Shown: positions 15,738 to 25,923 of the stretch, one piece after another
Layout of the letters: each line of letters begins with the position of its first letter
How positions within the stretch are numbered: position 1 is the first letter of the stretch
Assembly (NCBI GenBank): GCA_029784825.1
Contig: JAFMAU010000006.1
Location: 19,191-83,190, forward strand
From: Nitrososphaerota archaeon
GTDB taxonomy: Archaea > Thermoproteota > Nitrososphaeria > Nitrososphaerales > UBA183
Direction of reading: 5' to 3'
DNA: 64,000 nt
The notes under the pieces: model-generated
Seen by the model: only the letters and a program-made list of their open reading frames with translations
What the model was told of the DNA's origin: nothing
Databases searched by the model: none
Made by a program: the position numbers and the translations under genes

Positions 15738-16075
15738 GGGTCGAGAGGGTGGCCCGCGTTTGACGCCGTATTAGAACTGAGACCTGCTCCGCGGCCAAAT
15801 CAGAGGGTCGCCCGGCCCTTCCGCCCCTCGCGGCGTTCACAGGTCGAAACCGCGAGATGCCTGCTTTGATTCCGAAAATGAGAGATTTTCGACGGTAGAC
15901 GAGGCCGTTTTCAGACCTTTTCGCGAGAATCAGAGGGCGCTCGACCTTGACAGGTTGCCATTACACAAGCTAACGGCTCTCTTTCATGTCTGCTTCGTCG
16001 GATTGTCCCGATTTGAGCCGTTTCGGCTCAAGTTTATATAACAAAACTGCCCCGTTCGGCGCGAGGAAGTTCGCA
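15738..16075. other. Intergenic region with promoter of the DUF5679 gene
   Basis: About 338 bases between the MFS gene and the short zinc-ribbon gene. AGTTTATATAAC at 16031-16042 is a strong TATA box. I found no tRNA, ORF of quality or clear repeat elsewhere in it; several GC-rich inverted bits could form weak hairpins. Confidence 0.5.
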
Positions 16076-16222
16076 GTGGTAACAGGTTACTGCGTCTACG
16101 AGAAGAAGAAGAACAGGGAGATTAAGAATCCCAAGCAGATCAAACTGAAGAACGGACGCCCGGCCGTCAAGGGCATCTGCGCCTCGTGCGGCAAACCCAT
16201 CTACAGGATAGGCAAGCTGTAG
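16076..16222 (+). CDS. DUF5679 zinc-ribbon-like small protein
   Basis: 48 residues from GTG 16076. The sequence VTGYCVYEKKKNREIKNP, then KNGRPAVKGICASCGKPIYR, matches the archaeal DUF5679 family of short basic proteins with Cys residues. The first Cys pair is incomplete (one Cys, with Tyr in place of the usual second), while the second CxxC is intact. A strong TATA box about 35 bases upstream supports the start; the longer frame from 15986 would begin before the promoter. The role is unknown; a nucleic-acid association is inferred. Confidence 0.78.
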   Translation: MVTGYCVYEKKKNREIKNPKQIKLKNGRPAVKGICASCGKPIYRIGKL

Positions 16223-16281
16223 ATTCTTACTCTCCCGTCTCATTTTTATTTTCAATTGCCGAGCGGAGAGTGCGCGTTCCA

Positions 16282-17679
16282 ATGGTTCTGAAACTGTACA
16301 ACAGCATGGGGAGGAAGAAGATGGCCTTCAAGCCTCTCCGTGGCAGGACGGTGAGGATGTACACCTGCGGCCCCACTGTCTGGAATTACGCGCACATTGG
16401 AAACTTCAGGACCTACGTCTTCGAGGACCTGCTGAGGCGGTACCTCAAGTTCAAGGGGTTCAGTGTCAAGCAGGTGATGAACATCACGGATGTCGAGGAC
16501 AAGATAATCAAGGGGATGAAGCAGTTCCAGAAGAGCAGGAAGGAGCTGGCGGAGTTCTACGAGCAGGCATTCCTGGAAGACTTGCTGACTCTGGGGGTCG
16601 AGAGGGCGGAGGTGTACCCCCGGGCCACTGAGAACATCCCCGAGATGGTCACGCTCATCAAGAAACTGATGCGGAAGGGCTTCGCCTACAAGGCTGACGA
16701 CGGCTCGACCTACTTCGCGGTTTCCAAGTTCAAGAGGTACGGCAGACTGGCAGGGATCAAGCCTTCGGAGCTGAAGGCGGGAGCCCGGGTCGCTCAGGAC
16801 CACTATGAGAAGGAGGAAGCAAACGATTTTGCCCTCTGGAAGGCTTGGGACGAGGGGGACGCCGAGGTCTACTGGGAGACCGAACTGGGCAAGGGCAGGC
16901 CTGGCTGGCACATCGAGTGCTCGGCGATGTCAATGAAGTATCTCGGCGAGTCATTCGACATCCACACCGGCGGCATGGACAACAAGTTTCCTCATCACGA
17001 AAACGAGATCGCGCAGTCGGAGGCCGCTACGGGCAGGAGGTTTGTGAAGTACTGGCTCCACTCTGAGCACCTGCACTTCCGAGGCGAGGAGATGCACAAG
17101 TCCGTGGGCAACGTGGTCTACCTGCGCGACCTTGTGAAGCAGGGAAGGAACCCGCTCACCATCCGGCTGTTCCTCCTGGGCTCCAGATACAGGGACGCGC
17201 TGGACTTCACCGAAGCCCAGCTCGATCAGGCAGAGGCTCAACGAAAGCGGCTTCAGGATCTCATCTCGAGGCTGAGGTCGGTGAAGGGAGGTCCAAAGGG
17301 GAAGGGCCCCTCGTCCAATCTCCTGGCGGGCTTCTCGAAGGCGATGGACGACGACCTGAACACCCCCAAGGCACTCGCGGCAGTCTTCACGTTCGCGAAG
17401 CGGACTAACACTCTCATCGACGAGGCGCGGATCGGCGAGGGCGCCGCAGGCGAGGTCATCTCAGCCCTTCGCCGGGTCGACTCTGTGCTGGGGGTCATGG
17501 ATTTCGAGGAGGGGCTGCTGCCCGAGGAGTTGAGGGTGATGATTGAGACGAGGGAGATGGCCAGGCGCGCCGGTGACTATCAGAAATCTGACCAGTTGAG
17601 GGCCGAGCTGCTGGAAAGGGGCATCGTGGTCGAGGACACGCCGAAGGGCACCGTCTGGAAGAAGCGCGTCACGAGTTAA
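16282..17679 (+). CDS. cysS: Cysteinyl-tRNA synthetase
   Basis: 465 residues from ATG 16282; GTG 16270 is an in-frame alternative closer to the expected leaderless start. The class I core is present: [18 protein letters not shown] contains the zinc Cys and the HIGH motif, [14 protein letters not shown] the second Cys, and [11 protein letters not shown] the zinc His/Glu. The usual KMSKS reads EEMHKSVGN here, with His for Ser. The helical tRNA-binding tail is complete. It charges tRNA-Cys, whose intron-bearing gene is at 9175-9261. Confidence 0.95.
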   Translation: MVLKLYNSMGRKKMAFKPLRGRTVRMYTCGPTVWNYAHIGNFRTYVFEDLLRRYLKFKGFSVKQVMNITDVEDKIIKGMKQFQKSRKELAEFYEQAFLEDLLTLGVERAEVYPRATENIPEMVTLIKKLMRKGFAYKADDGSTYFAVSKFKRYGRLAGIKPSELKAGARVAQDHYEKEEANDFALWKAWDEGDAEVYWETELGKGRPGWHIECSAMSMKYLGESFDIHTGGMDNKFPHHENEIAQSEAATGRRFVKYWLHSEHLHFRGEEMHKSVGNVVYLRDLVKQGRNPLTIRLFLLGSRYRDALDFTEAQLDQAEAQRKRLQDLISRLRSVKGGPKGKGPSSNLLAGFSKAMDDDLNTPKALAAVFTFAKRTNTLIDEARIGEGAAGEVISALRRVDSVLGVMDFEEGLLPEELRVMIETREMARRAGDYQKSDQLRAELLERGIVVEDTPKGTVWKKRVTS

Positions 17680-17751
17680 TGGGAGAGAGCCACTAGCTCA
17701 ATTTAGGTAAATCAACCGCTCTTATTGACGCACCAGGAGCGGTTTGCATCG

Positions 17752-20067
17752 ATGGGCGCGACAACGGAGGCTCACGTGCAACCCATGGAGGAATACCGGG
17801 CATCTTCGCTGAAGGTGCCGCTCACGCTCAAGCGTCGCAACCTGAGGCTGTCGCTCGAGCCCGATGGGTCGGTGCGGTTCCTCGAATCGGCGAGTGAGGG
17901 GAGGCTCCTCTTTGGAAGGGAACAACTCTCGCTGTACAGGAGCCGGGCTGGTATGCTCACGCAGGCGCAGCGCATCGACTGGAGGGTGGGCCTTTCGCCT
18001 TCTCTCGCATCGGTTTCAGCCTCGGTTTTCGAGTCTTTGGAGGTGTCCCAGAGGATAGGGATCCTTCCCGCTCCCGTCGACGGCTACTTCAGGGCGGTCT
18101 CTGTGAAGAACGCCGGAGCCGCCCCGGCCAAATTGAGGCTGGTGGCGCTCCAAGACCCCACGGCGGCGAACTTCAGGGAAGGCCGATTCCCTTGGGGCTC
18201 TCTCGGGGTGAATGCCTTCAACAGGTCCACCCACGTGGCCATGGACGAGGTGTCGACCCCGCCTTCGGCGCGCATACTGGGATCCAGACCCGGCCCGCGC
18301 CTGCACTACATGACGACAGACAGGGGAAGAGCCGCGGAGCTCCTCGCCGCAGGCGAAATACCAGAGCAGACCGCAGGGATGTCAGGCCAGGTGATGGTCC
18401 TCGCCCAGCACGACATGGAGATACCGGCAGGCTCCTCGGTGGGGCTCACCATGCTGGCGGTATACGACCCTTCCAGTCTGGAAAGAGCGCTCTCGAGTTT
18501 CAGCAGGCTGTCCGATTCCGCCTTGGCCGACAAAGGTCCGGAATTTGACCTGTCATGCTCGTCGTCCGACGTCACAAGCGCGGCCAGGTGGGCCGTCTCG
18601 GCCCTCGAAGGCGTCAGTTACGAAGCAGACGCGCTGGACCGCTACGAAGTCCTCCGGTCCCTCCCTTTCGTGGATCCGGATTCTGCCAAAGCGATAGTCG
18701 ACCTCGCCAAGGCCGCAACCTCCAAGGACGGTTCCGTAGGGCATTCCTCAGACCCGACCAGGCCCGGAATCCTCGAGACTTCGCTGCTGCTCGAAGGGTT
18801 GTGCGTCATGGGTCTGCTCTCGCAAGAGAAGAAGTATGCCAGGTCGGTCTACTCCAATGCCCGAAGACTGGCTGCCCGCCTCGTCGTCTCCGCTCCCAGC
18901 GGATCTGTGAAGACCGACGGGTCGCTCCCGCAGGGGTGGAGGCGCCGGATAGGCAGGGGCTACCCCGCGGGCGAGATTCCCGAAGTGTCACTCTCCGTAG
19001 CTTCCGGGCTCAGCATGGCTGCATCCCTTGCGGCGCGGCTGGAGAAGCGAGAGGAGTCCGCCCGATGGGAGGAGTCGTCCAGGGTCGTAGTCCAGTCGGT
19101 CAAGGACAGGCAGGTCGACGAGCGGGGAGTCCTTTCGCTCTGCCGGGAAGGGGACGGTCTTCGAACGGAGGAAAGCGTCGACCAAGCTGTGGCCTGCTAC
19201 AGGCGCTCACCCGGCGCAGAACCCGTCTCCTACGCCGTTCGGCGGCTGCTCGAGAAGGACTTTGAGTGCGGTTGGGGCCCGAGGACTATCCCGACCTCCA
19301 ACAGGACGTACTTCAATCCCAGCTACGGCGAGGGTCAGTTGGGCGGCTACTGGACCAGGGCAGCCCTGGCACACGCCATCGCAGCCTACAGGGCGGGGTT
19401 GGCCGGCATAGGCAGCATAGAGCTTGAATCGATATCTCGCCTTCCCGTGACAGAATCGCCGAAGCTGGGCGGGGGGCCCGGCGAGTTCCCATACTGGATT
19501 GACCCGCAGAGGCGCGAAGCCCATGGCCCAGGCAGCGACCCGGTATCAGCTTCGCGATTCATCGAGGCCATCATAGGCTGCGAGCTTGGATTGGAAGTTG
19601 GCCCGAGGGGACTGGAGTTCAGGCCGAGTCGGACGTCGCGCCTGAAGTGGATACTCATCTCAGGGCTGTACGCTGGGAGGAGGGTCTCGGTCTTCCTCGG
19701 GAGGGCCTACGTGACTCCATACGTCTTCGTCGGCTTGCCCGACTGCAAAGTCGAGAAGGGATGGCGCTTCTCTGGTTCCGACCGGGCGTCTGCCGAGGAA
19801 CAAGCGGTGTCGGCCGCGTCATTCTACTCGCCGGGGCAGGTGGTCTGCGTGGGGAACGCCTCTGAGTCGACGGTCAGGACCAGCGTGTCCTTCAAGCCGC
19901 GCGACCCTTCGCTTTCCAGGCACCTGAGCGTCAAGTTGCAGAAGCTCGACGTTGACAGCGGCTCCTGGACCGACGTGGGCCCCGTCCGCGTCCTCTCGCC
20001 GATGACCTTCGAGGTCATGCTGAGCCCCCTGGATTGGGGTGCCTTCCGGGTCTCGACAGGTTCTTAA
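17752..20067 (+). CDS. Six-hairpin-glycosidase-like protein
   Basis: 771 residues from ATG 17752, chosen because CTTATT lies about 26 bases before it. An N-terminal beta-rich part (to about 270) is followed by a helical region with repeated hydrophobic hairpins (about 290-620, for example GYWTRAALAHAIAAYRAGL) and a C-terminal beta part, resembling (alpha/alpha)6 glycosidases and phosphorylases such as GH63/GH94-type proteins. I cannot point to certain catalytic acids, so the activity is open. No signal peptide is seen; it appears cytosolic. The next gene starts 8 bases after its stop. Confidence 0.55.
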   Translation: MGATTEAHVQPMEEYRASSLKVPLTLKRRNLRLSLEPDGSVRFLESASEGRLLFGREQLSLYRSRAGMLTQAQRIDWRVGLSPSLASVSASVFESLEVSQRIGILPAPVDGYFRAVSVKNAGAAPAKLRLVALQDPTAANFREGRFPWGSLGVNAFNRSTHVAMDEVSTPPSARILGSRPGPRLHYMTTDRGRAAELLAAGEIPEQTAGMSGQVMVLAQHDMEIPAGSSVGLTMLAVYDPSSLERALSSFSRLSDSALADKGPEFDLSCSSSDVTSAARWAVSALEGVSYEADALDRYEVLRSLPFVDPDSAKAIVDLAKAATSKDGSVGHSSDPTRPGILETSLLLEGLCVMGLLSQEKKYARSVYSNARRLAARLVVSAPSGSVKTDGSLPQGWRRRIGRGYPAGEIPEVSLSVASGLSMAASLAARLEKREESARWEESSRVVVQSVKDRQVDERGVLSLCREGDGLRTEESVDQAVACYRRSPGAEPVSYAVRRLLEKDFECGWGPRTIPTSNRTYFNPSYGEGQLGGYWTRAALAHAIAAYRAGLAGIGSIELESISRLPVTESPKLGGGPGEFPYWIDPQRREAHGPGSDPVSASRFIEAIIGCELGLEVGPRGLEFRPSRTSRLKWILISGLYAGRRVSVFLGRAYVTPYVFVGLPDCKVEKGWRFSGSDRASAEEQAVSAASFYSPGQVVCVGNASESTVRTSVSFKPRDPSLSRHLSVKLQKLDVDSGSWTDVGPVRVLSPMTFEVMLSPLDWGAFRVSTGS

Positions 20068-20075
20068 TCCGAGCC

Positions 20076-21095
20076 GTGAAGCTCGCACGAACCTTGCCGG
20101 GCGCTCGCGTCTCCTTCAAGGACGGTATCCAGGTTGACCTCGGGGGCAGACGCTTCTTCCTCGACCCTTCGAGTCCCCGCAAGGCGGACTATGTCTTCGT
20201 TTCCCACGCTCACGTGGACCACATGCACAACCCCTCCACCGGGGAGAAGGTAATCTCATCCCGGGAGACGAGAGAGCTGGCGCTGGCACGCGGCTACGAC
20301 CTTGGCCGGACTGTCGATGAGGCGGACGGTGTCGAGCTGCTCGATTCAGGCCACATCCTCGGGTCAAGGGCGATCCTGATCGAAGACGAGGTCTACTACA
20401 CAGGAGACGCTTCGGGAAGGACCCGCGGTTTCCTGGGCACATGCAGGACGAAACACGCCAAGACTCTCATAATGGAGACCACCTACGGCAGCCCGGAGTA
20501 CGAGTTCCCCCCGACCGCGAAGCTGGTCAGCGAGGTCAACGACCTCATAGGCGACCTGTATCACAGGGGCAAACCGGTGATCCTGATGGGCTACCCCCTG
20601 GGCAAAGCCCAACTCCTCTCCTACTTCTTCTCGAGCTGGGGGCCGCTCTACGTGCACGAGAGGGTCGCGGCCATGAACGAAGTCCACACGAGACACGGGG
20701 TCAACCTCAAGGAAGGCATCAAGTTCGACCCCGAGAAGGACGGCGATAATCTTCCCGCTGGGCCATGGATGATGGTCGCGCCCATGATGTCGAGCAGGAA
20801 CGGGTTCATGTCGCAGGTGAAGAAGCGTCACGGCGCCGTGACGATAGCCTTCAGCGGCTGGGCCTTGAACGGCTCCTACTCACGCTCGCTGGGAGCTGAT
20901 GCCTCCTTCCCGCTCAGCGACCATTGCGACTACCCCGAGCTCCTCAAGCTCGCGACCGACGTCTCACCGGAGGTCGTCTACACGACCCACGGCTTTGCAG
21001 AAGAGTTCGCCGAGCAGCTGCGCGTCCGGGGCTTCACGGCGAGGACGCTCGATTCGGACCAGAGCACGCTCCACGAATACGCTTCGGAGGGCTAA
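20076..21095 (+). CDS. Metallo-beta-lactamase-fold nuclease, RNA/DNA-processing type
   Basis: 339 residues from GTG 20076; the longer frame from 20034 would overlap the previous gene. Motifs of the MBL fold are in order: SHAHVDHMH (HxHxDH), DSGHILGSRA, YTGDASG, and later SDHCDYPELLK. An insert with METTYGSPEYEF resembles the beta-CASP-type exonucleases of the SNM1/Artemis and CPSF groups. It probably binds two zinc ions and trims RNA or DNA ends. It sits between a glycosidase-like gene and a flippase. Confidence 0.82.
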   Translation: MKLARTLPGARVSFKDGIQVDLGGRRFFLDPSSPRKADYVFVSHAHVDHMHNPSTGEKVISSRETRELALARGYDLGRTVDEADGVELLDSGHILGSRAILIEDEVYYTGDASGRTRGFLGTCRTKHAKTLIMETTYGSPEYEFPPTAKLVSEVNDLIGDLYHRGKPVILMGYPLGKAQLLSYFFSSWGPLYVHERVAAMNEVHTRHGVNLKEGIKFDPEKDGDNLPAGPWMMVAPMMSSRNGFMSQVKKRHGAVTIAFSGWALNGSYSRSLGADASFPLSDHCDYPELLKLATDVSPEVVYTTHGFAEEFAEQLRVRGFTARTLDSDQSTLHEYASEG

Positions 21096-21111
21096 CCCTG
21101 TTAAATAGGCC

Positions 21112-22671
21112 ATGGCGGGCTCGTCACGTCCAAACCCGATGCAATCAGAAGCGAGCGTTGCCCGGGGCGCGGCGGCGCTCTACGCCGCTAACATAGTCAC
21201 ACTACTTCTCAACACGCTCTACCTGGTCCTTCTGACAAACTACGTCTCGCTCGCCGAGGTCGGCCTCGTCTCCCTGCTGAACGTGGTGGTCGTAGGCGTA
21301 GCGACGATCTCTGTGCTAGCGCTCCCCCTCAGCGGGACCGGCATTTCCGCGACACCTCCCGCCGTCACGCGGTTCATCACTCAGTACCTGGGCGGCCAAG
21401 GTTCGGCGCGCAGGGTCTATCTTCTCTCGCTCGTCCTGTGCGCGACGATATCGTCCTTCATCGCCGTCTTCCTGTCATACCCGCCGGTAGCTGGTGCTGT
21501 CGCCGGTTCGCTGCAAACCGGGCCCGTCCTGTTCGCCGCTCTCGATTCGGTCGCCTACTCTTTCGCCCAGCTCGGCGGCTACTCGCTGCTGGGCTCCGGG
21601 AGGGCGACGACCGCGGGCAAGCTGATGGTGACTTCGAGCGTGCTCCGCTACCTCTTCGCGTCGATCCTCCTCATAGGCGGCTACGGGCCATCGGGGGTCT
21701 TCATCGGATTCCTTCTCGGTGACCTGACCATGGCTCTGATTGCCAACGGCACATCCTTCAGGATTGTCCAGGCCGCGGCCCGGAGCAGCATGCCTCTCCG
21801 CCCCGTCGCCTCGTACATGGCGTCGGTCTTCGTGGCCGCGATCGTGGGACTGGGCGTCTCGCAGACGGACAAGCTCCTCGCCTTCTTCTCGCAGGGGCTC
21901 GGCAACCTGGCGCTCTACAACGTCGCTGCGGTCGGAGCTGCGCTCGCCTCGTTCGCGCCCAACGCCGCGACGAACGTGTTGGTGCCCGCGCTCAGCGGTT
22001 ACGACTCGGCCGACAAGAAGCGGCAGACCTTGAAGAACTACACCCGGTACATCACGCTGGCAGCTTCGCCCATGGGGTTCGGGCTGGCCGCGGTCTCTCC
22101 CTTCCTTCTGCGCATATTCGGTGACTCCTACGTCGCCGGCGCTCCCCTGATGGCCGCAATTTCCCTCTCGATCGCGCTCACGGCCGTGACCTCGGTCTAC
22201 GCCTCGATACTCCTGGTGGACGACAGGGCCCATCACTTCACGCTCAGCAGCATGGTAGGACTGGCGGTCCTGGTCGTCATCGCCCTCACCACTGTCCCCT
22301 ACCTGGGGTTGATGGGGATAGCGCTCGGAAGGTCGGCGATGCTCTTCGTGATGCTCGGCCTGATCGCGTTCTTCGTCAGGCGCGTCGGCATGCTCGTCGT
22401 CGACTGGCCGGCCCTGGCCAAGTCCATGGGTTCTTCCGCCCTCATGGCCGTGGTGGTCTTCGCCGTTCTCGAACTTTCGACACAGATGCTTCCCCTCGGC
22501 AGGGCCGGGACGGTCGCGGCCACCGTGGTCATGATTCCGGTCGGGCTGTCGGTGTACGTGGTCGCCATGAGATTGCTCCACGCCTTCACAAAGTCCGACG
22601 TCGACTTCGTCGAGACGCTTCTTCCGTCGTGGATGCGCTGGTTTGCCTCCTTCGCCAGACGCCTGGCCTAG
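21112..22671 (+). CDS. Polysaccharide flippase (Wzx/MVF-type)
   Basis: 519 residues, or 510 if ATG 21139 is used, which lies better placed behind GTTAAATAGG at 21099-21108. About 14 hydrophobic helices are present with few charged loops, and the N-terminal sequence VARGAAALYAANIVTLLLNT is typical of lipid-linked oligosaccharide flippases. It probably flips lipid-bound glycans for S-layer or N-glycosylation. Its stop overlaps by 4 bases the stop of the convergent IleRS gene. Confidence 0.85.
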   Translation: MAGSSRPNPMQSEASVARGAAALYAANIVTLLLNTLYLVLLTNYVSLAEVGLVSLLNVVVVGVATISVLALPLSGTGISATPPAVTRFITQYLGGQGSARRVYLLSLVLCATISSFIAVFLSYPPVAGAVAGSLQTGPVLFAALDSVAYSFAQLGGYSLLGSGRATTAGKLMVTSSVLRYLFASILLIGGYGPSGVFIGFLLGDLTMALIANGTSFRIVQAAARSSMPLRPVASYMASVFVAAIVGLGVSQTDKLLAFFSQGLGNLALYNVAAVGAALASFAPNAATNVLVPALSGYDSADKKRQTLKNYTRYITLAASPMGFGLAAVSPFLLRIFGDSYVAGAPLMAAISLSIALTAVTSVYASILLVDDRAHHFTLSSMVGLAVLVVIALTTVPYLGLMGIALGRSAMLFVMLGLIAFFVRRVGMLVVDWPALAKSMGSSALMAVVVFAVLELSTQMLPLGRAGTVAATVVMIPVGLSVYVVAMRLLHAFTKSDVDFVETLLPSWMRWFASFARRLA

Positions 22672-25600
22672 GAGACGTCCAGGTACACTGGCCGACCGTC
22701 AAGGTCCTCTTCCGTCCACCTTACTCGCCCTTCCCTTTCCGCGAACAGGGCGACCTGCTTGACCCTGACGAGGAAAGCCAGTTCGCTCTTGAGCGGTTCG
22801 AGCATCTTCACCTCGTCCGCCTCCAGACCGGCCACGGACGCTCGCGACAGGACCGCCGTGGGCGAGTAGCCGCGCGACTTCCTGAGTGCCTGCAGCCTCC
22901 TTGCCACGTCCCTTGCGAGGCCTTCGGCGACGAGCTCGTCGTCCCTCGCCTTCGCGACCGCGACGAATATCCCCCGCTTCTCTCCTACCTCGTAGCCTTC
23001 CGCGGGCTTGGCGGTCAGGTCGAAGAGGGCGAGCGGGACCTCCACCGACTCGTTCCCTGCCTCGACCTCCAGGGGCTTGGCGTTCCTCCAGGCGGTCACT
23101 GCAACCTGGCCTGTCATCGTGCCCAGGGCCCCCAGTATTGGTCCTGTCCTTTCTTTGAACTGGGCTCCTATCCGAGCGCGGTTGGGGACCAGCTCGAAGG
23201 TGGCGGGGAAGGATTCGGCGTTCGGAATGAACGCCACCTCCTTTACGTTGCAGAGCTGACCGATCAGCGGCGATGCCGCTTTCAGGTGCGCGCTCCTCGG
23301 CGCAAGCACGGCCAGCCTCCGCAACGGCCAGCGGCGCTTCAGCTTGGCCCTGACCCTGGCCGAGTTGCTCGCCTCTTCCACTGTGAGCGCCAGCCCCACG
23401 ACCTTCTCCGCCTTGCTGTCGCTTGACGTTTCTGCCTCTGCGGCCAGTCGACGGGTGACCAACGGCTGCCTCCAGGGAGCCCGCCCGGAGAAGACTTCTT
23501 GGTAGAGGTACTCGGTTACGAAAGGCGAGATCGGATGGAGCAGCGCGTCTGCCCTGGCCAGAACGTGGCCTAGCACCGCATATACGGCAAGCCTCCTCTT
23601 CCTCTCCTTCGGGTCGTCGCGCCAGAGCTCTCCCCTCACCAGTCTGACGTAGTCTTGGCTCGCCTGGGTTATGATGAGTTCGTCGAGCGCTCGGGCCGCT
23701 TCGTTGTACCTCGCATCGCCGTAGCCGGCAAGGACATCCTCCTCCGCAGCCGACAGCTTTGCAAGCAGCCATCTGTCCACAATGGTGAGCAGCCTCTCCT
23801 TTCTGGCCCACTTCAGGGTGTGCCTGCCCGCGTCGAAGCCGTCCAGCGGTGCGTTCTGCGCCAGGTAGACATGGAGGTGGTAGAGCGTGTTGAGCACCTG
23901 GTACGGGCGCGCTCCCATCTCCTTGACGTCCATGCTCAACGAGTCCTCCGGCGCGCTCTTCCAGGTCAGGTAGAACCTGGTCAGGTCCACGGAACGGCTC
24001 CTGAGCATGTCAAGACCCCAGATCGCGTTGCCGAGACTCTTGCTCATCTTGCTCCCATTCTCGTCGAGCACATGCCCTTGGAACAGGAACGCCTTGTATG
24101 GCGCCTGGGCCTTTCCGGTCTTCAAGACGTTGAGAACGAGAAGGGTGTATGCCCAGGCCCTTGTCTGGTCTATGCCCTCGGTAAGGTGCATGGCAGGGAA
24201 CAGCTCGAGGTACTCCTCGTCTGTGAAGGCCGAGTAGGGTACCGAACCGCTGTTGTGCCAGGTGTCCAGAACGAAGGGTTCCCTGGTCGCAGCGCCGCCG
24301 CAGGAGGGGCACTTCAGAGAGACCCTGTCGATCCAGGGCCTGTGGAGCTCGAAGTTCCGACCGTCGGGGAGCTCCAGGGCTTGCCTCGTGATTTCTCTCC
24401 TGGAGAAAGCCGGGACCTTCTTGCCGCAGTCCTTGCAAACCCAGATGGGCAGCGGCGTGCCCCAGATCCTCTCCCTGGTTATCGCCCAGGGCGGAGAGTC
24501 TCGTATCGACTCGAGGAACCTGTTCCTCGGCGCTTCGAAATAGTACTCGACCTTCTCGGCAGCCCTGACGAGTTTCTCCCTCAGCCTGTCTATCCAGTAG
24601 AAGTACTCCCTCCTCGCCAGCCACACTATCCTATGCCCTGACCTCCAGCAGACGGGGTAGTCGTGGGTCAGCCTGCCTGCGAAGACCAGCGCCCCTCTTT
24701 CCCTCAGCTGCGAGATGACTGTCTGGTCTGCGTCCCTGGCGAACATTCCGGCGAATGCCCCTGCTTCCCGGGTGAACCGGACCTGGTCGTCGAAGGGCGC
24801 GAAGACGGGGACGCCCAGCTTCTGGGCAGCGGCGAAGTCGTCCTCGCCGTTGGCGGGCGACAGGTGGACCAAGCCTGTCCCGGTCGTTGTGTCGACGAAA
24901 TCTTGGGAGACCACCTTGTGTATCTTCCCCTCGAACTCCGGGCCGCACAGGCCGGGGATCTGGTCGAGCAACGGGTGGACGTACGTCGTTCCCTCCAGTT
25001 CCCTGCCCTTGAGTCTCGCCGTGGTCGCGCCGAACCGTACGCCGAGGTCGCTTGCCATCTGCGCCTTCCTGTCGGAGCAGACCACCCAGGTCTCGTCTCC
25101 CACTTGGACCCGCTCGTAGTCGGCGTCCGGCTTTACCGCCACAAGCTCATCGGTCACCACGGTGAAGGGCATGGTCGTCCAGATGACCAGGTAGGAGCCG
25201 TCGGAGGCCTTCACCTTGTAGTACAGGCTGGGGTCTTCGAGCTGCTCGTAGCCTCCCAGCGCCACCTCGGCGTGGCTCAGAGCGGTCTGGCAGCTGGGGC
25301 AGTAGGGCACCACCTTGAAGCCCTCGCCAAGCAGCCCGCTTTTCCAGGCAATCTCCAGGTACTTCCACTCTCTTTCGACGAATCCGTCTGTGTAGGTCAT
25401 GTAGGCACGCTTGCTGTCCAGGTGGAGACCCAGAAGCCTGTCCGATTCCTCCCAGAGCCCCCTGTACTTCTTGATCAGCGACTTGCAGGCTTCCACCAGC
25501 TTCTCGACCCCTACCGCTTCCAGGTTCTCCCACTTGTTGCCGCTCAGTCCGAGAGCCTTCTCTGCCTCGAGCTCCACGGGGAGCCCCTGGGTGTCCCAGC

Positions 25601-25877
25601 CTCCCCTGAAAACCAGGCGGCGCCCCATCATCGACGAGTACCTGAACCAGAGGTCCTTGTAGACCCGGCCGCGGATGTGGCCTATGTGCGGCTGGTTGTT
25701 CAGGGTCGGCGGACCCTCGACCCACCCCACAGGCTTCACCTTCGAGAGCTTCTTCTCCGCCGCTTCCCTGGGGTCGACCCTGTCGTAGAAAGCCCTGACT
25801 CTGGATTCTATTTCCTTCCAGTCGTAGTTGGCATCGAGTGACCTGCGCCTAGCTTTCCGTTTCGATTTTGTAATCAC
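22668..25877 (-). CDS. ileS: Isoleucyl-tRNA synthetase
   Basis: 1069 residues, the normal length for an archaeal IleRS, starting at GTG 25877. Class I motifs are seen: PPTLNNQPHIGHIRGRVYKD (HIGH) and NGSKMSKSLGNAIW (KMSKS). The editing domain lies between about residues 190 and 400 (LVIWTTMPFTVVTDELV), followed by zinc-type Cys pairs (CKDCGKK; CPSCGG) and a helical anticodon-binding domain. It charges tRNA-Ile in the cytosol. It is convergent with the flippase gene. Confidence 0.97.
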   Translation of the reverse strand: MITKSKRKARRRSLDANYDWKEIESRVRAFYDRVDPREAAEKKLSKVKPVGWVEGPPTLNNQPHIGHIRGRVYKDLWFRYSSMMGRRLVFRGGWDTQGLPVELEAEKALGLSGNKWENLEAVGVEKLVEACKSLIKKYRGLWEESDRLLGLHLDSKRAYMTYTDGFVEREWKYLEIAWKSGLLGEGFKVVPYCPSCQTALSHAEVALGGYEQLEDPSLYYKVKASDGSYLVIWTTMPFTVVTDELVAVKPDADYERVQVGDETWVVCSDRKAQMASDLGVRFGATTARLKGRELEGTTYVHPLLDQIPGLCGPEFEGKIHKVVSQDFVDTTTGTGLVHLSPANGEDDFAAAQKLGVPVFAPFDDQVRFTREAGAFAGMFARDADQTVISQLRERGALVFAGRLTHDYPVCWRSGHRIVWLARREYFYWIDRLREKLVRAAEKVEYYFEAPRNRFLESIRDSPPWAITRERIWGTPLPIWVCKDCGKKVPAFSRREITRQALELPDGRNFELHRPWIDRVSLKCPSCGGAATREPFVLDTWHNSGSVPYSAFTDEEYLELFPAMHLTEGIDQTRAWAYTLLVLNVLKTGKAQAPYKAFLFQGHVLDENGSKMSKSLGNAIWGLDMLRSRSVDLTRFYLTWKSAPEDSLSMDVKEMGARPYQVLNTLYHLHVYLAQNAPLDGFDAGRHTLKWARKERLLTIVDRWLLAKLSAAEEDVLAGYGDARYNEAARALDELIITQASQDYVRLVRGELWRDDPKERKRRLAVYAVLGHVLARADALLHPISPFVTEYLYQEVFSGRAPWRQPLVTRRLAAEAETSSDSKAEKVVGLALTVEEASNSARVRAKLKRRWPLRRLAVLAPRSAHLKAASPLIGQLCNVKEVAFIPNAESFPATFELVPNRARIGAQFKERTGPILGALGTMTGQVAVTAWRNAKPLEVEAGNESVEVPLALFDLTAKPAEGYEVGEKRGIFVAVAKARDDELVAEGLARDVARRLQALRKSRGYSPTAVLSRASVAGLEADEVKMLEPLKSELAFLVRVKQVALFAEREGRVRWTEEDLDGRPVYLDVS

Positions 25878-25923
25878 TCAACGCGCCACCGGCTCTCTCC
25901 CTTCCCCGTCTTAAGCTTAGCAG

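Noticed and set aside
24663..25841. 392-codon frame antisense to ileS, and similar frames at 22629-23426 and 23655-24641
   Set aside because: These are the complement of a well-supported synthetase, with shadow-type composition.
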